A stretch of 64,000 nucleotides of DNA, taken from positions 46,939,218 through 47,003,217 of the forward strand of contig NC_068569.1 of the NCBI RefSeq assembly GCF_025698545.1, read 5' to 3'. Positions 46,251 through 56,707 of the stretch are shown here, piece after piece. This DNA comes from Gossypium raimondii. Taxonomy: Eukaryota; Streptophyta; Magnoliopsida; Malvales; Malvaceae. Within the stretch, counting starts at the first letter, position 1. Each line of letters starts with the position of its first letter. The notes under the pieces were generated by a model. That model was not told where the DNA came from and searched no databases. It worked only from the letters and a program-made list of their open reading frames with translations. The position numbers were made by a program, and so were the translations under genes.

Positions 46251-47057
46251 TCATTGAATGTCTGGCCTATACCAGCAATACTTCTCTGAATATGTTATTT
46301 TCTTGTAGTAAGCACATGGTGGAAACACCATTTTTCCTTCATCTCTTCTTGATTTGTCTCTCCTATTGTGCCAAGGCTTTTTGCCTTTCACATTCAAACT
46401 CGAGCCTTCACTGGATTTTGCCTGGAAAGCACCTTCAAACTGTTCTTTCTGCCTATTTGCTCTCCTTTGCTCAAGTGCATACAGGGAATTTATCAGCTTA
46501 AATAGTGAGATGGCTGATAAGTCCCTCGAGTCTTCAAGTGAAGAGATCTTTGACTCGAATTTCTCAGAGAGAGTTGTAATGACTTTTTCAACAACTCTGC
46601 TCTCACTAAAGTCCATTCCAAGGAGCCTTATGCTATTGAAAATGGTCATTATCCTGTTTGAGTACTGCTTGATGGTCTCAGACTTCTTCATCTTCAGATT
46701 TTTAAAATCTCTCCTGAGATTGATCACTTGCTGCTGCCTCATTTTGTCAGTCCCCATAAACTCCTCCTTCAGCTTATCCCAAGCCTGTTTAGGTGAGTCA
46801 CAGGCCATGATACGAGTGAAGATCACATCAGACACACCATTCTGCAAACAGGCCATAGCCTTGTACTTCTTGGCTCGCTCCTCAGCATGCTGCCTCATTT
46901 GAGCAATGGTTGGATTTGCTCTCAATGGAGGTGGTTCAGCATCGTTTTCAATCACACTCCATAGATCATGTGCCTGGAGGTAAGTCTTCATTTTAACTAT
47001 CCAAATGTGATAGTTTTCTCCAGTGAACACAGGTGGTGGAGGTGGAGTGAAACTCAT
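46251..47057 (-). CDS. copia gag
   Basis: 268 aa, beginning MSFTPPPPPVFTGENYHIW. The DUF4219/UBN2-type gag core follows (IVKMKTYLQAHDLWSV, AWDKLKEEFMGTDKMRQQQV, SETIKQYSNRIMTIFNSIRL). The zinc-knuckle region is damaged: the first finger reads CAYYKKITYSEKYC, lacking a Cys and the His, and a TGA stop (46248-46250) sits where the first Cys of the second knuckle (xRKCKQFGHVEKVC) is expected. The stop separates gag from pol. Confidence 0.88.
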   Translation of the reverse strand: MSFTPPPPPVFTGENYHIWIVKMKTYLQAHDLWSVIENDAEPPPLRANPTIAQMRQHAEERAKKYKAMACLQNGVSDVIFTRIMACDSPKQAWDKLKEEFMGTDKMRQQQVINLRRDFKNLKMKKSETIKQYSNRIMTIFNSIRLLGMDFSESRVVEKVITTLSEKFESKISSLEDSRDLSAISLFKLINSLYALEQRRANRQKEQFEGAFQAKSSEGSSLNVKGKKPWHNRRDKSRRDEGKMVFPPCAYYKKITYSEKYCWYRPDIQ

Positions 47058-47151
47058 TTTGCTAGACTGAATTCAAGCCTTCGATTTTCCCTTTTTTAAG
47101 CTTTGCTTTTGACAAAATACAACCAATAACAGAGGTCCCTCAAAGACTTGG

Positions 47152-47166
47152 GCTCATGATACCATT
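47152..47166 (-). other. Primer-binding site of copia element
   Basis: TGGTATCATGAGCC on the minus strand, two bases after the LTR end CCAACA. It is complementary to the 3' end of initiator tRNA-Met apart from small changes. Confidence 0.8.
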
Positions 47167-47634
47167 TGTTGGAACTTTGGCAACAACAATAAGAGATTTG
47201 CAAAGCAAAACCAATGAAAAATCGAAGCAAAAGAAAATGAAAATGAAAATGAAAACAACAAGCAGAACTTGAACACACAACAAAAATGTAACTGAACAAC
47301 CATGTATTTCATTCAAATTTTGAAATATAAGGAGTTACAAAAATCAGCTTGACAGTTACCTAATTGTTTAACTGCCCCAACTAATACAAGACTAGATTAT
47401 AGCTAAAATCATACACAAAAGTAGCTGACCAATCAGCCATTACATCAAAGACTAATCCTACTAACTTTCATACACAAATTTGTAACTAAGCAAGATTACA
47501 TTAAAACAAAATCAACTAAGCAACTGTTGCATTCGGTCAGGCTTCAATGCTGCACTTCTAGTTACTTTGCTGCTGCTAAGCTTGACAGTAGCTGGCTGCT
47601 GGTTCCATGTTGCATTGCAGTCCAGCTTTCAACA
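47167..47634 (-). repeat. LTR (5' LTR in element orientation)
   Basis: 468 bp. It differs from the other LTR by a 6-bp 'gaaaat' repeat unit and about 15 substitutions. Confidence 0.92.
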
Positions 47635-47645
47635 AAGAGAAAGAA

Positions 47646-47707
47646 GAGCTACTCTCCATTGGTGTTGAAGGGATCGGAGCTACTCTCCATTGGTGTTGAA
47701 GGGATCG
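47646..47707 (+). repeat. 31-bp tandem duplication in proline-rich gene copy B
   Basis: Two perfect copies of a unit starting 'gagctactctccattgg' and ending 'gaagggatcg'. Copies A and the flanking logic show only one, and 31 bp shifts the frame. Confidence 0.9.
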
Positions 47708-48326
47708 TTTTATACAAATTAGGTTCTAATTACTATCCCATGGTAGGTAATGCAGCTTTGAACATTGTGTATATAGTACTAACTTTGGTTCAATTCTGTT
47801 CACGCTTTTTACTAACAGAAATTTTCTTATTTAATATATCCCATGATTGCAGGGGCTTCAGCAAAAGTAAAATGTGTAGCAGTTGATGAGGTTGGGCTGG
47901 GCAAAACTGTCCCAATATGCAGTGTAGTAACTGATGCAAAGGGTTACTTCTTTACAACATTATCTGCTTTAAACCTTAAAGATTGCAAGGCTTTCCTTGA
48001 AAAGTCTCCATTAGAAAGCTGCAATGTTCCAACAGATGTGAACAAAGGGATAAGTGGTCCTCCTTTTTCAGGCTATCGTGTTTTGAATCAGAAGCATACC
48101 AAGTTGTATTCATTGGGGCCTTTCTTCTTCACCTCTGGACCTAAATCAGTCCCTAATGGTTACTAGGATTTTATTGAAGGATGCAACTGCAGGTAAGAAA
48201 ATTCATCATCACAAACCCTTTACTACTTTCAAAGAATTGTTTAAATCAAACTAGCCTTCAATTTCTAAAAGATTACAAGAAAAAGATAACAAGAGGAAAC
48301 TCAATATCAAAAGCCCTATACTGCTC

Positions 48327-48902
48327 TCAAAGAAAATGGATCATCGTATCATCACCAGCACCATCATCGTCATCATTGTGAGGAGGTTTATTTAGATCAA
48401 TGAAACAATTCTCACCCTTAATCTCCCCTTCATTGATCTTCCAAACATTATCCCACTGGTTCAAGTTCAACCCTTGCGTATCCATCACTCTTCCATTCCC
48501 AAATCTCCCATCATCATTATGATCATCATCTTGACCAATTTCTTGAGGAAAAAGACGAAGAGTAACACCATCATCATAGTTATTATCATCTTCAACAATT
48601 CCTTGGTTAGAAGTACCGGCATCATCGTTACGACCATCACCATTATTATCTTTACCAGCTTCTATCGACAGATAACGATCAATAACTGCATCGGCGTTAT
48701 CGGAAGTATGAAACCTACCTTGCTCTGAAATAATGACAACACCAATGTCTTCCCCAGTGATCGATGACAATCGAGCAGCTTTGCTTAGTAAACCCTTTTT
48801 CCGCTTCGAAAAAGTCACCCATCGTTTCTTTTGGTTTGGTATTCGCTTAAGCTCAATCCTTCTTCGACCGGTCCCTCTTCTTCCTGGTCTTGCTTCATCC
48901 AT
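48327..48902 (-). CDS. Type I (M-alpha-like) MADS-box protein, copy B
   Basis: 191 aa from the ATG at 48902. An upstream in-frame ATG at 48914 would add MVLA, but the downstream Met aligns with copy A. The MADS domain (RRRIELKRIPNQKKRWVTFS onwards) is almost identical to copy A. The acidic C-terminus has the same VTLRLFP and DLNKPP motifs, plus a short DDAGTS insertion, and small in-frame indels in the Asp/Asn runs. Conservation of the frame and of both motifs between copies, while the neighbouring proline-rich gene has decayed, suggests the protein has been maintained. It converges on proline-rich copy B (161 bp between stop codons) and diverges from the mini-MADS gene at 49447. Confidence 0.85.
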   Translation of the reverse strand: MDEARPGRRGTGRRRIELKRIPNQKKRWVTFSKRKKGLLSKAARLSSITGEDIGVVIISEQGRFHTSDNADAVIDRYLSIEAGKDNNGDGRNDDAGTSNQGIVEDDNNYDDGVTLRLFPQEIGQDDDHNDDGRFGNGRVMDTQGLNLNQWDNVWKINEGEIKGENCFIDLNKPPHNDDDDGAGDDTMIHFL

Positions 48903-49446
48903 TGCTAACACCAAGAAAACCCAAGAATTAAACAGTTAAAGAAAATAAACTTTAATATCATCATAGCATTTAGAGGATATATAAGATGCACACGCCTAAC
49001 TAAATAGATAAACCTTAAAACATAATTACTTGTTTTATTAGAAATTGATGATTAGTTTTAAAAAGGAAAGACTGTTTTAGTTACCTTTTACTACCTCTTT
49101 ATTTTACCTAAAATTAACAACAAAATTTAGAAAATATATATTTTTATAAATAATAATAAGGAAAATTATTATTTTTGGTTTTTTTTTTTGCTTTGATAAA
49201 CAAGTAAATTAAAAGTTATAATCCTACCCAAACAGTTACCAAAAATATTAATATATAAAAGTCTGATGTATGTACTTTAGAAGCCTAACCCTATATTATT
49301 CATTACCATAAGTAAAGAAAAATTTATAAATTTTTTTGGTTGAAACTAAGTTTTCACTCGTAGTCGTAATTGATTCTTTTATGATGGATGTTTTCTAAAA
49401 AAGTAAGCGACTAATCATCGGAAAAAAAAACTTATATTTTGGTTCA
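48903..49446. promoter_or_regulatory. Divergent promoter region between MADS copy B and mini-MADS
   Basis: About 540 bp shared by two head-to-head genes, homologous to 32207-32851. AT-rich. No single TATA box is chosen. Confidence 0.5.
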
Positions 49447-49731
49447 ATGGCATCGGAGAATTTAAGAGGGACAAAAATAGCAACCTCAAAACGTAGATGT
49501 TCCTTGTTCAAGAAAGCTGCTGAACTTTCAACACTATGTGGGGCAAGAGTCGCCATTGTTGTCATCTCTAAGAAGGGGAAAGTATCCATGTTTCCGGATT
49601 CGGATACCGTTATCCATCGTTATATTAACAGAAAAAATAAGGAGGAGTTTATGAACAACGAAGTCGCAGAGGAAAGTGTTGATCAATCGTTGAGTGATCA
49701 AAATCTATCTCTAACTTTACCTGCTAATTAA
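49447..49731 (+). CDS. Mini-MADS protein with shortened MADS domain and LxLxL motif
   Basis: 94 aa, single exon. It has SKRRCSLFKKAAELSTLCGA and RVAIVVISKKGKVSMFP, the C-terminal two thirds of a type I MADS domain. The segment that normally contacts DNA at the start of helix 1 (about 15 residues between TKI and SKRR) is absent, and the same shortening is seen in the copy A fragment. The C-terminus ends NLSLTLPAN, where LSLTL fits the LxLxL EAR motif. The protein could still dimerise and recruit co-repressors while binding DNA poorly, acting like a microprotein. This function is inference. Alternatively it is a decaying gene. The ATG matches the conserved start MA-ENLR in copy A. Confidence 0.6.
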   Translation: MASENLRGTKIATSKRRCSLFKKAAELSTLCGARVAIVVISKKGKVSMFPDSDTVIHRYINRKNKEEFMNNEVAEESVDQSLSDQNLSLTLPAN

Positions 49732-49734
49732 GAT

Positions 49735-50500
49735 AAGTTTTTCGGTTTTATTAACTCGGATTCGAATATTTGATCTGAAAAGAGTTCTTTCTCATGGTAT
49801 ATTCGAGTTGATAGAGGTGAAAATATTCTTATTTTACTTTTTTTGTTGTAATTAATTAAATGTTAAATGTTATTGTTTAGTATTTTCATAATTTAATTTT
49901 TTAATAATCTAAATTATAGGTTGAGTGTAAAAGAAAATGGGATTTCTTGATCGACAATGATTGATGAGTTTAGTTAATTGGTTATAATCTCTTCAACGTT
50001 ATTCATATCAGTTTAATTTGGTAGTATTCATATGTTTATAGTTATGGTGTAAATAAGAGACCAATTAACTGTGATTTGTTGTTTTATTTCTTTATATTTA
50101 TCTTCACAGTTTCATCGTTGTTCTATTTCTGCATATTTTCCTATCTTCTTTCCATATTTTCATATTTGTTGTAGTGGAGTGGGTATCAATCCCAATCTTT
50201 ATCCAATTACAAGAGTTAATTTGTAAGAGTTAATAAACATAATTAAATTATTGAAAAGTAAAATAAAACCTTAAATTTTGGAAAATTAACCTTGTTTTGA
50301 AGAATGACTAAAAATATTAAATACAAGTAAAGAAGTTAATATAAAATATTAGTCAATTATCTTATTTCAGATTAATACCTTTTCAAACAAGTTCTATCTT
50401 TTAACATAGAAAATTAAATTAATGCTTGATTTTTAGGTTATAATGTATGGATGCATGGGTCTCAGTTATCATTAATAAATAATAATATTATACATCATCA
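49735..50500. other. Spacer downstream of mini-MADS
   Basis: AT-rich, with no coding frame. Parts (around 49850 and 50470-50560) match sequence at 32910-33050 between copies A and the copia element, and so belong to the tandem unit. Confidence 0.5.
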
Positions 50501-50539
50501 TTATTAAATAAAATAAAATTTATCAATAATTTTATTTAA

Positions 50540-51011
50540 TATAACTAAATATAATTATTACAAACAAATATTAATATTAGAAACTTTAAATTGTTATCTA
50601 TGGGTTGAGTGTTCACTTTTTTTCTTGAGTCCAAATCATTATTATACATAAAAAGAACATCTTAAAATCTCATGTTTTTATTTATAATTAATTATTATTT
50701 AAATAAGTTATTAGTGTTTATTCCACAATGAAGTGTCACACAATGTCATTGTTTGGAATATAAGGCTAAAACCTGTGTGATTGCATGATATTTGGTGTAC
50801 ATGGCCTTCGTAATGTTGGCAATTATGCACGTTACTTGGTGGTAGCCAAGTCCACAATCGCATGGCATGAGTCGTGCTAGCAGTTTCTACATTTTTCATG
50901 AGTCACTAATGGCTTTGTTACACCAATTTTTTTCCCTTATTAAAGCCGTTATGTAGGATAGCCTGCAATATTCTCTTAGTCTACACATTTGCAGGGTAAA
51001 TAGTTTCAGTC
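50540..51011 (+). promoter_or_regulatory. Promoter of proline-rich gene, copy C
   Basis: Third copy of the proline-rich promoter. The TATA box is altered to TATTAAAG (50938-50945). Other shared blocks, such as 'ttggtgtacatggcc', are kept. Confidence 0.6.
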
Positions 51012-51122
51012 ATGGCTGTCTCGTCGTCTTTGATTGCCATTCTTATGGTTTCTCCTCCTGTGCTTGCTTTTGCTGATTCATTTAAATATGATCATTATGA
51101 TGCCGGCAGTAACACAATTTGA
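51012..51122 (+). pseudogene. Proline-rich gene copy C, truncated after the signal peptide region
   Basis: Reads MAVSSSLIAILMVSPPVLAF then ADSFKYDHYDAGS, the beginning of the same gene, after which homology ends at 51110 and a stop follows at 51120. Two compensating small indels relative to copy A change the leader. Copy C marks the right edge of the tandem array. Confidence 0.8.
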
Positions 51123-51719
51123 ACCGGTTCAGTTAACAAGAATTTTAATCAGTAAAGACTAATTTAATAAGCTTTATACTCAAGTTGATTAAATTTTGTT
51201 TATTATAAAATTCTGTTTTTACGATTGAAAAGTTCTTAGATATTATTATTTATTATTTTAATTAACTATGAATAAATCGAATATATACAGTAAATATTAA
51301 TTGAAGTTCATTTGTATATATGATACATCACAATTTGAATTTATTTTAATAATCTATAAATTTATGTAAATTAAAGTTTTTTTTAAAAAAAATTATTAAA
51401 TTAAAACATAGTAACGGCGACCGGCAGTGTATGTAAATGGATGTCAAAACAGTTATGAAGGTAAAAGAAAAATATAGGTTTAAGACGATCAATGTTGACT
51501 CAAATACATTTCATCGAAACAATAAAAATTAACAACACAGATGGAGGGCGAAGTACATTGTAAAAAAGCGTCTGAAAAAGACTGAAATGACCTTGCATGA
51601 TAAGATTGTATGGGTGAAGGCACCCCAAAACTACTAACAAAAACATTAAGAGACAGACACCGAAACAAAACTAAATTGCAGCAGAAAATATAGCGGCAGA
51701 AGCTGAGTTATTCTCAACC
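51123..51719. other. Sequence between tandem array and eEF2 stop; includes eEF2 3' UTR
   Basis: The right part (about 51500-51719) is probably the eEF2 3' untranslated region. The left part is AT-rich with nothing recognised. Confidence 0.5.
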
Positions 51720-54714
51720 TTACAGCTTGTCCTCGTACTCAGAAAGTGGGGTCATCTGCTCCTTCAATCCCTTCCTCTTACGGATCTCAGCAACATGGCC
51801 TGCTGCCTGGGAACCCGGTTCCAATGGATCTGATGACATCATATCCCAGTGATCAAACACACATTGTGGGAAAGCCTGTCCGGAGGTTGCAGCCCTCAGA
51901 GTGCTGGAGAATCCAAAAGACTCAATAACTGGAAGGTAGGCCTTGATGTTGTAAAGTGGAGTACCAGGCCTCTGCATCTCCTCAAACACATGTCCACGCT
52001 TCTGGTTAAGAACACTGTAAATACCACCAAGTGCCTGCTCAGGGGCTTGAATCTCAACCAAGTAAACAGGCTCCAGAAGCCTTGGTTTGGCCGTAAGCTG
52101 AGAAGCATAGAAAACCCTCCTGGCAGTTGGAATGATTTGACCACCACCTCTGTGGATAGCATCAGCATGGAGAACCACATCACAGACTTCAAAGCAGATA
52201 CCCCTCATGTTCTCTTCAGCTATCGCACCTTCCTTTGATGCCCACTGGAACCCCGCAACTACAGAGTCCTTGATTTCATTAAGGTATTGAACTCCTTTAC
52301 ACATATCAACCACCATGTTAGGACCAGTTGTCTCAGGGCCGAAACACCAAATCTTCTTAGCAAGATCTTTGTCCCAACCATACTCCTCGGCCAAAATCTT
52401 GGAACGAACCTTGGGATCATCTCTTGGACCAATACGACCTTCATCAATGGCCTCAGCAAGACCTTCCTCCAAGGGTCGAGCTTCCATGTACAGACGGTTG
52501 TGCTTGTTAGGAGACTTGCTCATCACAGTCCTGCAAGACCTCTCAAGGACAGTCTCACGGAAGGACACAACCGGGTCTGACTTGACGATCTCAGCACCAC
52601 CCATGAAATCTTCTTGTAAATCCTTGAGACAGATCTCAAGGTGGAGCTCTCCAGCACCAGCAACAATGTGTTCACCAGACTCTTCAATGGTACAGACAAC
52701 CATAGGATCAGACTTGGCCAAACGCTTCAACCCTTCAACAAGTTTGGGAAGATCTGATGCAACCTTGCACTGAACAGCAACACGGACAACAGGGGAGACA
52801 GAAAACTTCATGGCACGAATTGGGTGGGCATCAACTTCCTTCTCATTGGTCAATGTAGCATTCTTGGTGATGAACTGATCCAAACCAACCATGGCAACTG
52901 TATTACCACAAGGAACGTCCTCAACTGTCTCCTGCTTCTTTCCCATCCAAATCACAGTTCTCTGTACACTCTTTACATACAAGTCTTTCTTCTCCCCAGG
53001 TACATAGTTTGGACCCATGATTCTGACCTTCAAACCAGTTGCAACTCTGCCAGAAAAGACACGACCGAAAGCAAAGAACCTACCCTTATCAGAAGCGGGA
53101 ATCATCTTTGAAACATAAAGCATAAGAGGACCCTCAGGATCACAGTTCCTAATAGCATTGGCATAGACATCATCAAGAGGACCCTCATACAAGTTCTCAA
53201 CACGATATTTCTGAGCCACGCTAGGAGAGGGTAGGTGAAAGATCATCATTTCCAGGAGAGCACTGCTTGCAGGAAGCCAGGTCTGCATAACACGCTTCAT
53301 GAGGGCCTTACCCATCAAGTCCTTCTCTTCAGACTTCATGGTGACACCAAGCTTTTGTAGCATGGGCCATAGCTTATCTTTCTGGTCATTCATACAAGTG
53401 TTGATGATCTGCTTGATGGGCTCATAACAGAATTGAACAAAACCACGCTTGCAGGTGGCAGTGCCAGTGTTCTTGGTGGTCCATTTCCTGGTAGCTGGAT
53501 CAAAAAAGTTCTCACCCCAAAGCCTTTCCATCATTTTGGACTCATCGACTCCAAACTTTGAGGCATACATTTTAGCAAAGTTGGTCAAGGTAAAAGCCCA
53601 ACCATGCAAACCAGCAGAGAAGGCAACTGTTCCCTTCTCAGGGTAGACTTGAACATCACCAAGAAGAGGATCTTCATAGGTGGCCATGATGACGTTGGCA
53701 TTTTCGATCACTCTCTGGAATGTCTGGTAAGCCTCCTCTCCATCAACCTGAAGCTCAAGGAAGCACCTATCCATCTTGTTAACAGTCAAGACAGGCCTGA
53801 TCCTTTCTCCAAGAGCCTGACGGAGGACAGTCTCTGTTTGGACACAGACACCTTCAATACAGTCAACGACCACAAGGGCACCATCAGTAATACGAAGTGC
53901 AGCTGTGACCTCAGATGAAAAGTCAACGTGCCCAGGTGAATCAATAAGATTGATGAGGTACTCATTCCCTTGCCTCTCTCCTTTGTAGCTCTTCAAAGAA
54001 TCATCACTCATTTCATAATACAGAGAGATGCCAGTAGACTTAATTGTGATACCACGCTCAGCCTCATCGGCACGGGTATCTGTCATACGAACATCACCAG
54101 CAACTTCTTGTGCAATGATACCAGCAGCAGCCACAAGCGAATCAGTAAGAGTAGATTTCCCTGCATATCCCAATAAATAAATCAATAAATGAAGCCCAAA
54201 AAATTCAACACCATAAAACAGCACAATAACATATTAACAATTTCTATTATCAAGACCTGAAATACTTCTACGCTAACAAACTAAACTGGATTTCATTTGT
54301 AACTATTCTAGCATAACTTTTAAAGCTTACTTGTTCATTTTACCATTACTGATCTTTTGAAAAAGCTTACCCAGATGAAATTTCATAAATGAAGTGATGA
54401 CACATGGACAAAAACAGCATTAACCAAAACATTAAAGTATACTAACAAGTTTGACATTTTAGCTCAGATTCAGTGATAAACTGACAATCCACAAGAATTA
54501 AAAACATACCATGATCCACATGGGCAATAACAGACATATTACGGATGTTGTGCTTCCGGTCCATGATAGCACGAAGCTCCTCAGCTGTAAACTTCACCTG
54601 TAACATATCCAACATAAATCGAATTAAAAAACATACACAGCAAAAACTTAAACTAAAACTAAAAAAAAACTCAGCAAAAGAAGAAACACGTATTATATTG
54701 AGAGAGCTCACCAT
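51720..54714 (-). CDS. EF2: Translation elongation factor eEF2
   Basis: CDS complement(51720-54160, 54510-54597, 54712-54714), encoding 843 aa, the standard length. eEF2 is the cytosolic GTPase that moves tRNAs and mRNA through the ribosome after each peptide bond. Visible motifs include the P-loop [17 protein letters not shown] (switch I), DSPGH, NKMD, and the diphthamide loop [12 protein letters not shown] near the C-terminus. The final residues are EYEDKL. The ATG stands alone, followed directly by intron 1 (GTGAGC..ttacag). Intron 2 (54509-54161) splits the Gly codon of DHGKST. The reading frame is otherwise intact with no stops. Known in Arabidopsis as LOS1. The neighbouring tandem genes on the left are unrelated. 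Confidence 0.97.
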
Positions 54715-54719
54715 CTTGA

Positions 54720-55117
54720 CTTGTCTTTAAATTACACTGAACAATCAAAACCTGCCCATCAAACAAAAACAAAGTTCTTAATCTTCCAAGCTGAATGAAA
54801 ACATGAGGAATCAGCAAAATCTCAAAACCCCAAAACTCATCCAATTGAAAAAACGAATATCTCGAGATCTAAGTTCATATTGGCTATACTATACACAGAA
54901 AATATGAAAAAGAAATGAAAAGAAAAGACCATAGAAGTACAACCCTTTTCCTAAGAGCGAAGTAAGTGCATAGTTTACTACTAAACAGATTCAAAATGAA
55001 AATGAAAACAGGATCTACGACTAGAAACGATTAAAAACCAATAACAGATGAACAGTTAAGGATCTAAATAGAGAGTAGAGACAGATCTCAAAGAAGACGG
55101 AGAGAGAAGAGCAAACC
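54720..55117 (-). other. eEF2 5' untranslated exon end and leader intron
   Basis: An acceptor 'gggcag' lies at about 54755 and a donor CTAAG/GTTTGC at about 55117-55116, giving a ~360-bp leader intron. A leader intron is common in highly expressed plant translation genes. Confidence 0.6.
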
Positions 55118-55204
55118 TTAGAGTTAGGCGGCGAGAGAAAAGGGATGAAGATTGCAAGAAAAACTCTCCTCTCGAATGAGAGGTAGACAAAGGAGGATAG
55201 GCTT

Positions 55205-55276
55205 TATTTATATTCAACGAGGTGCCGACTAAAGTATGTTTGAGAGTGCCAATGTAAGGGCGTCTCAGCTAGGGTT
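55205..55276 (-). promoter_or_regulatory. eEF2 core promoter: TATA box and telo-box
   Basis: TATAAATA on the minus strand at 55212-55205, and AACCCTAG (telo-box type) at 55276-55269. Telo-boxes are known in promoters of plant translation-machinery genes. Confidence 0.65.
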
Positions 55277-56344
55277 ATCTTCGACTTTCGAAACCTTTAA
55301 GATATTTTCAACTCTTTTTCATTTAATACTTAATTGGTTAAAATATACTTTAAGTCTGTGTACTTTTTATATATTTTAAATTTAGTCCTCTTACTTTTAA
55401 TTACATAATTTTAGTACCTTTATTTCTAGATTTCAAAATTCAAGTCTAATTTTTAGCAATGTAAAAGTTCTTCTACTAAATTTGCTGATCCAATAATTTG
55501 AAATAATAAAATACTTACTTGGTAGTCATATAACAAAAAACGTTATAATAAACTTAAATTTTGATAGAATAAGTTTATCCGTGGTAACAATTAGACTTGC
55601 ATTTTGAAATTTGAAAGTAGAGGATTAAAATCCTTAAAATAAAATAAAAGACTAAATTTCAAAGGTACAAAAGTATAAAGAATTGAAGCATATTCTAATT
55701 TCCTCTCTCATTCTTTTTCCTTTTAGTAGAAATTTTAGTAGAAAATATAGATTCGATTATTTATTCTTGATCGATTTCATCATACTTCTTAAATATATAT
55801 ACATTCAACTCTCGAATCCTCAAAGAATTTATCCTCTTATAACCCCTAAAGAATTTATAGGGTATCTTAATTTTCCTATTTATATATTTATAACATATAG
55901 TGATTAAGACCCTACAAACAGATGGCATGTATAAGCCTATGTATCCTAAGTAAAAGTTGAATTATACTATAATTTTTGTGTCTATTTTTCTGTATGTTTC
56001 TTATTATAAAATATGCATTGATAAGATTATGTTTATCAAATCTTAGTTTATTATTTTCCTTCATTTATTTCAATCTTGTTTACATAAGTGAAATATTTTA
56101 TTTTAAATTTTGATGTTTTAATAATTGTTCTCAAACTTGCGTTGTTTTTAAAGGCGTTTTAATAGTTTAGCCATTTGATTAAATTGTTAATTTAATTAAA
56201 AGTGTAATATATTTATTTTATAATATTGATGTCACATAGTATATATTTTTGAATATGTATATTGATCCCGTATTAGACGAAAATTGAAATAGCAATTTAT
56301 GCATGTTGATTTTTTCATAATTAGTACGATGTATATGCTTTGGG
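55277..56344. other. AT-rich intergenic sequence upstream of eEF2
   Basis: Contains 'aatttagtcct'-type phrases at 55370-55640 common in plant dispersed repeats, and no supported gene. Confidence 0.4.
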
Positions 56345-56707
56345 TCTAGTGCCTTTAGTGTAAGATGTCGTTAAATGTACTTGTAATTTTTGAATAAAAT
56401 GGTTTAGTAAAATTCCATCATTCTCATTAATATTTTTTGTATAATGTCCTCAACGGTTTTTGCACACAAAGTAAAATGAAAGAAAATATTAGTTCATTAA
56501 TTATCTAAGGTTTAACTAATATTAAGTTGCACTATGTGGTTTGGATCATAATGCGAGAATACAACTAATAATAGTAGATAATCTAAATGGTCTATAGTCT
56601 AATCGAACTTTAACAAGTCAATTAAAAGATTATTATGTCATCTTTCAAGTCCAATTAGAGAGATATCTTGTTTTGAGTATCGGAGCAGATGACCCTCAGA
56701 AGATAGG
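56345..56707 (+). mobile_element. Fragment of the copia-type LTR family seen at 7733
   Basis: About 360 bp align with 7740-8115 by eye, including 'cttgtaatttttgaataaa', 'tcctcaacggtttttgca' and 'taagttgcactatgtggt'. The fragment ends abruptly at 'cagaagatag'. Confidence 0.75.

Larger units (their letters stand above)
42669..47634 (-). mobile_element. Nearly intact Ty1/copia retrotransposon (4966 bp)
   Basis: Minus orientation, with LTRs at 42669-43130 and 47167-47634. The target duplication AAGAG lies at 42664-42668 and 47635-47639. The primer-binding site TGGTATCATGAGCC (minus strand, about 47152-47165) fits initiator tRNA-Met with one change, and the polypurine tract CCAAGGAGGAG is at 43131-43141. 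gag and pol are almost continuous apart from two stop codons. By eye the two LTRs differ at about 15 of 462 positions plus a 6-bp indel, so the insertion is young. Confidence 0.92.
42099..48166 (+). pseudogene. Proline-rich Pollen Ole e 1-family protein, copy B, split by a copia element
   Basis: The initiator ATG is changed to ATT (about 42099) and an in-frame-type TAG lies at 42194. The repeat region (42260-42668) follows copy A, then the copia element at 42669-47634 interrupts exon 1. The remainder of exon 1 runs 47635-47746, contains a 31-bp tandem duplication, and is followed by an intron at 47747-47852 (gtaatg..ttgcag) and exon 2 at 47853-48166. Exon 2 is intact and ends ..GPKSVPNGY. It encodes the Pollen Ole e 1-like domain, including KVKCVAVDEVGLGKTVPICS and LKDCKAFLEKSPLESCNVP. 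The intact exon 2 was used as reference for copy A. The gene as a whole is dead. Confidence 0.8.

Noticed and set aside
46354..46902. 182-aa plus-strand frame
   Set aside because: Antisense to copia gag.
51746..54176. Several plus-strand frames of 60-152 aa
   Set aside because: All are antisense to the eEF2 coding exons. Conserved codons on the minus strand explain their openness.
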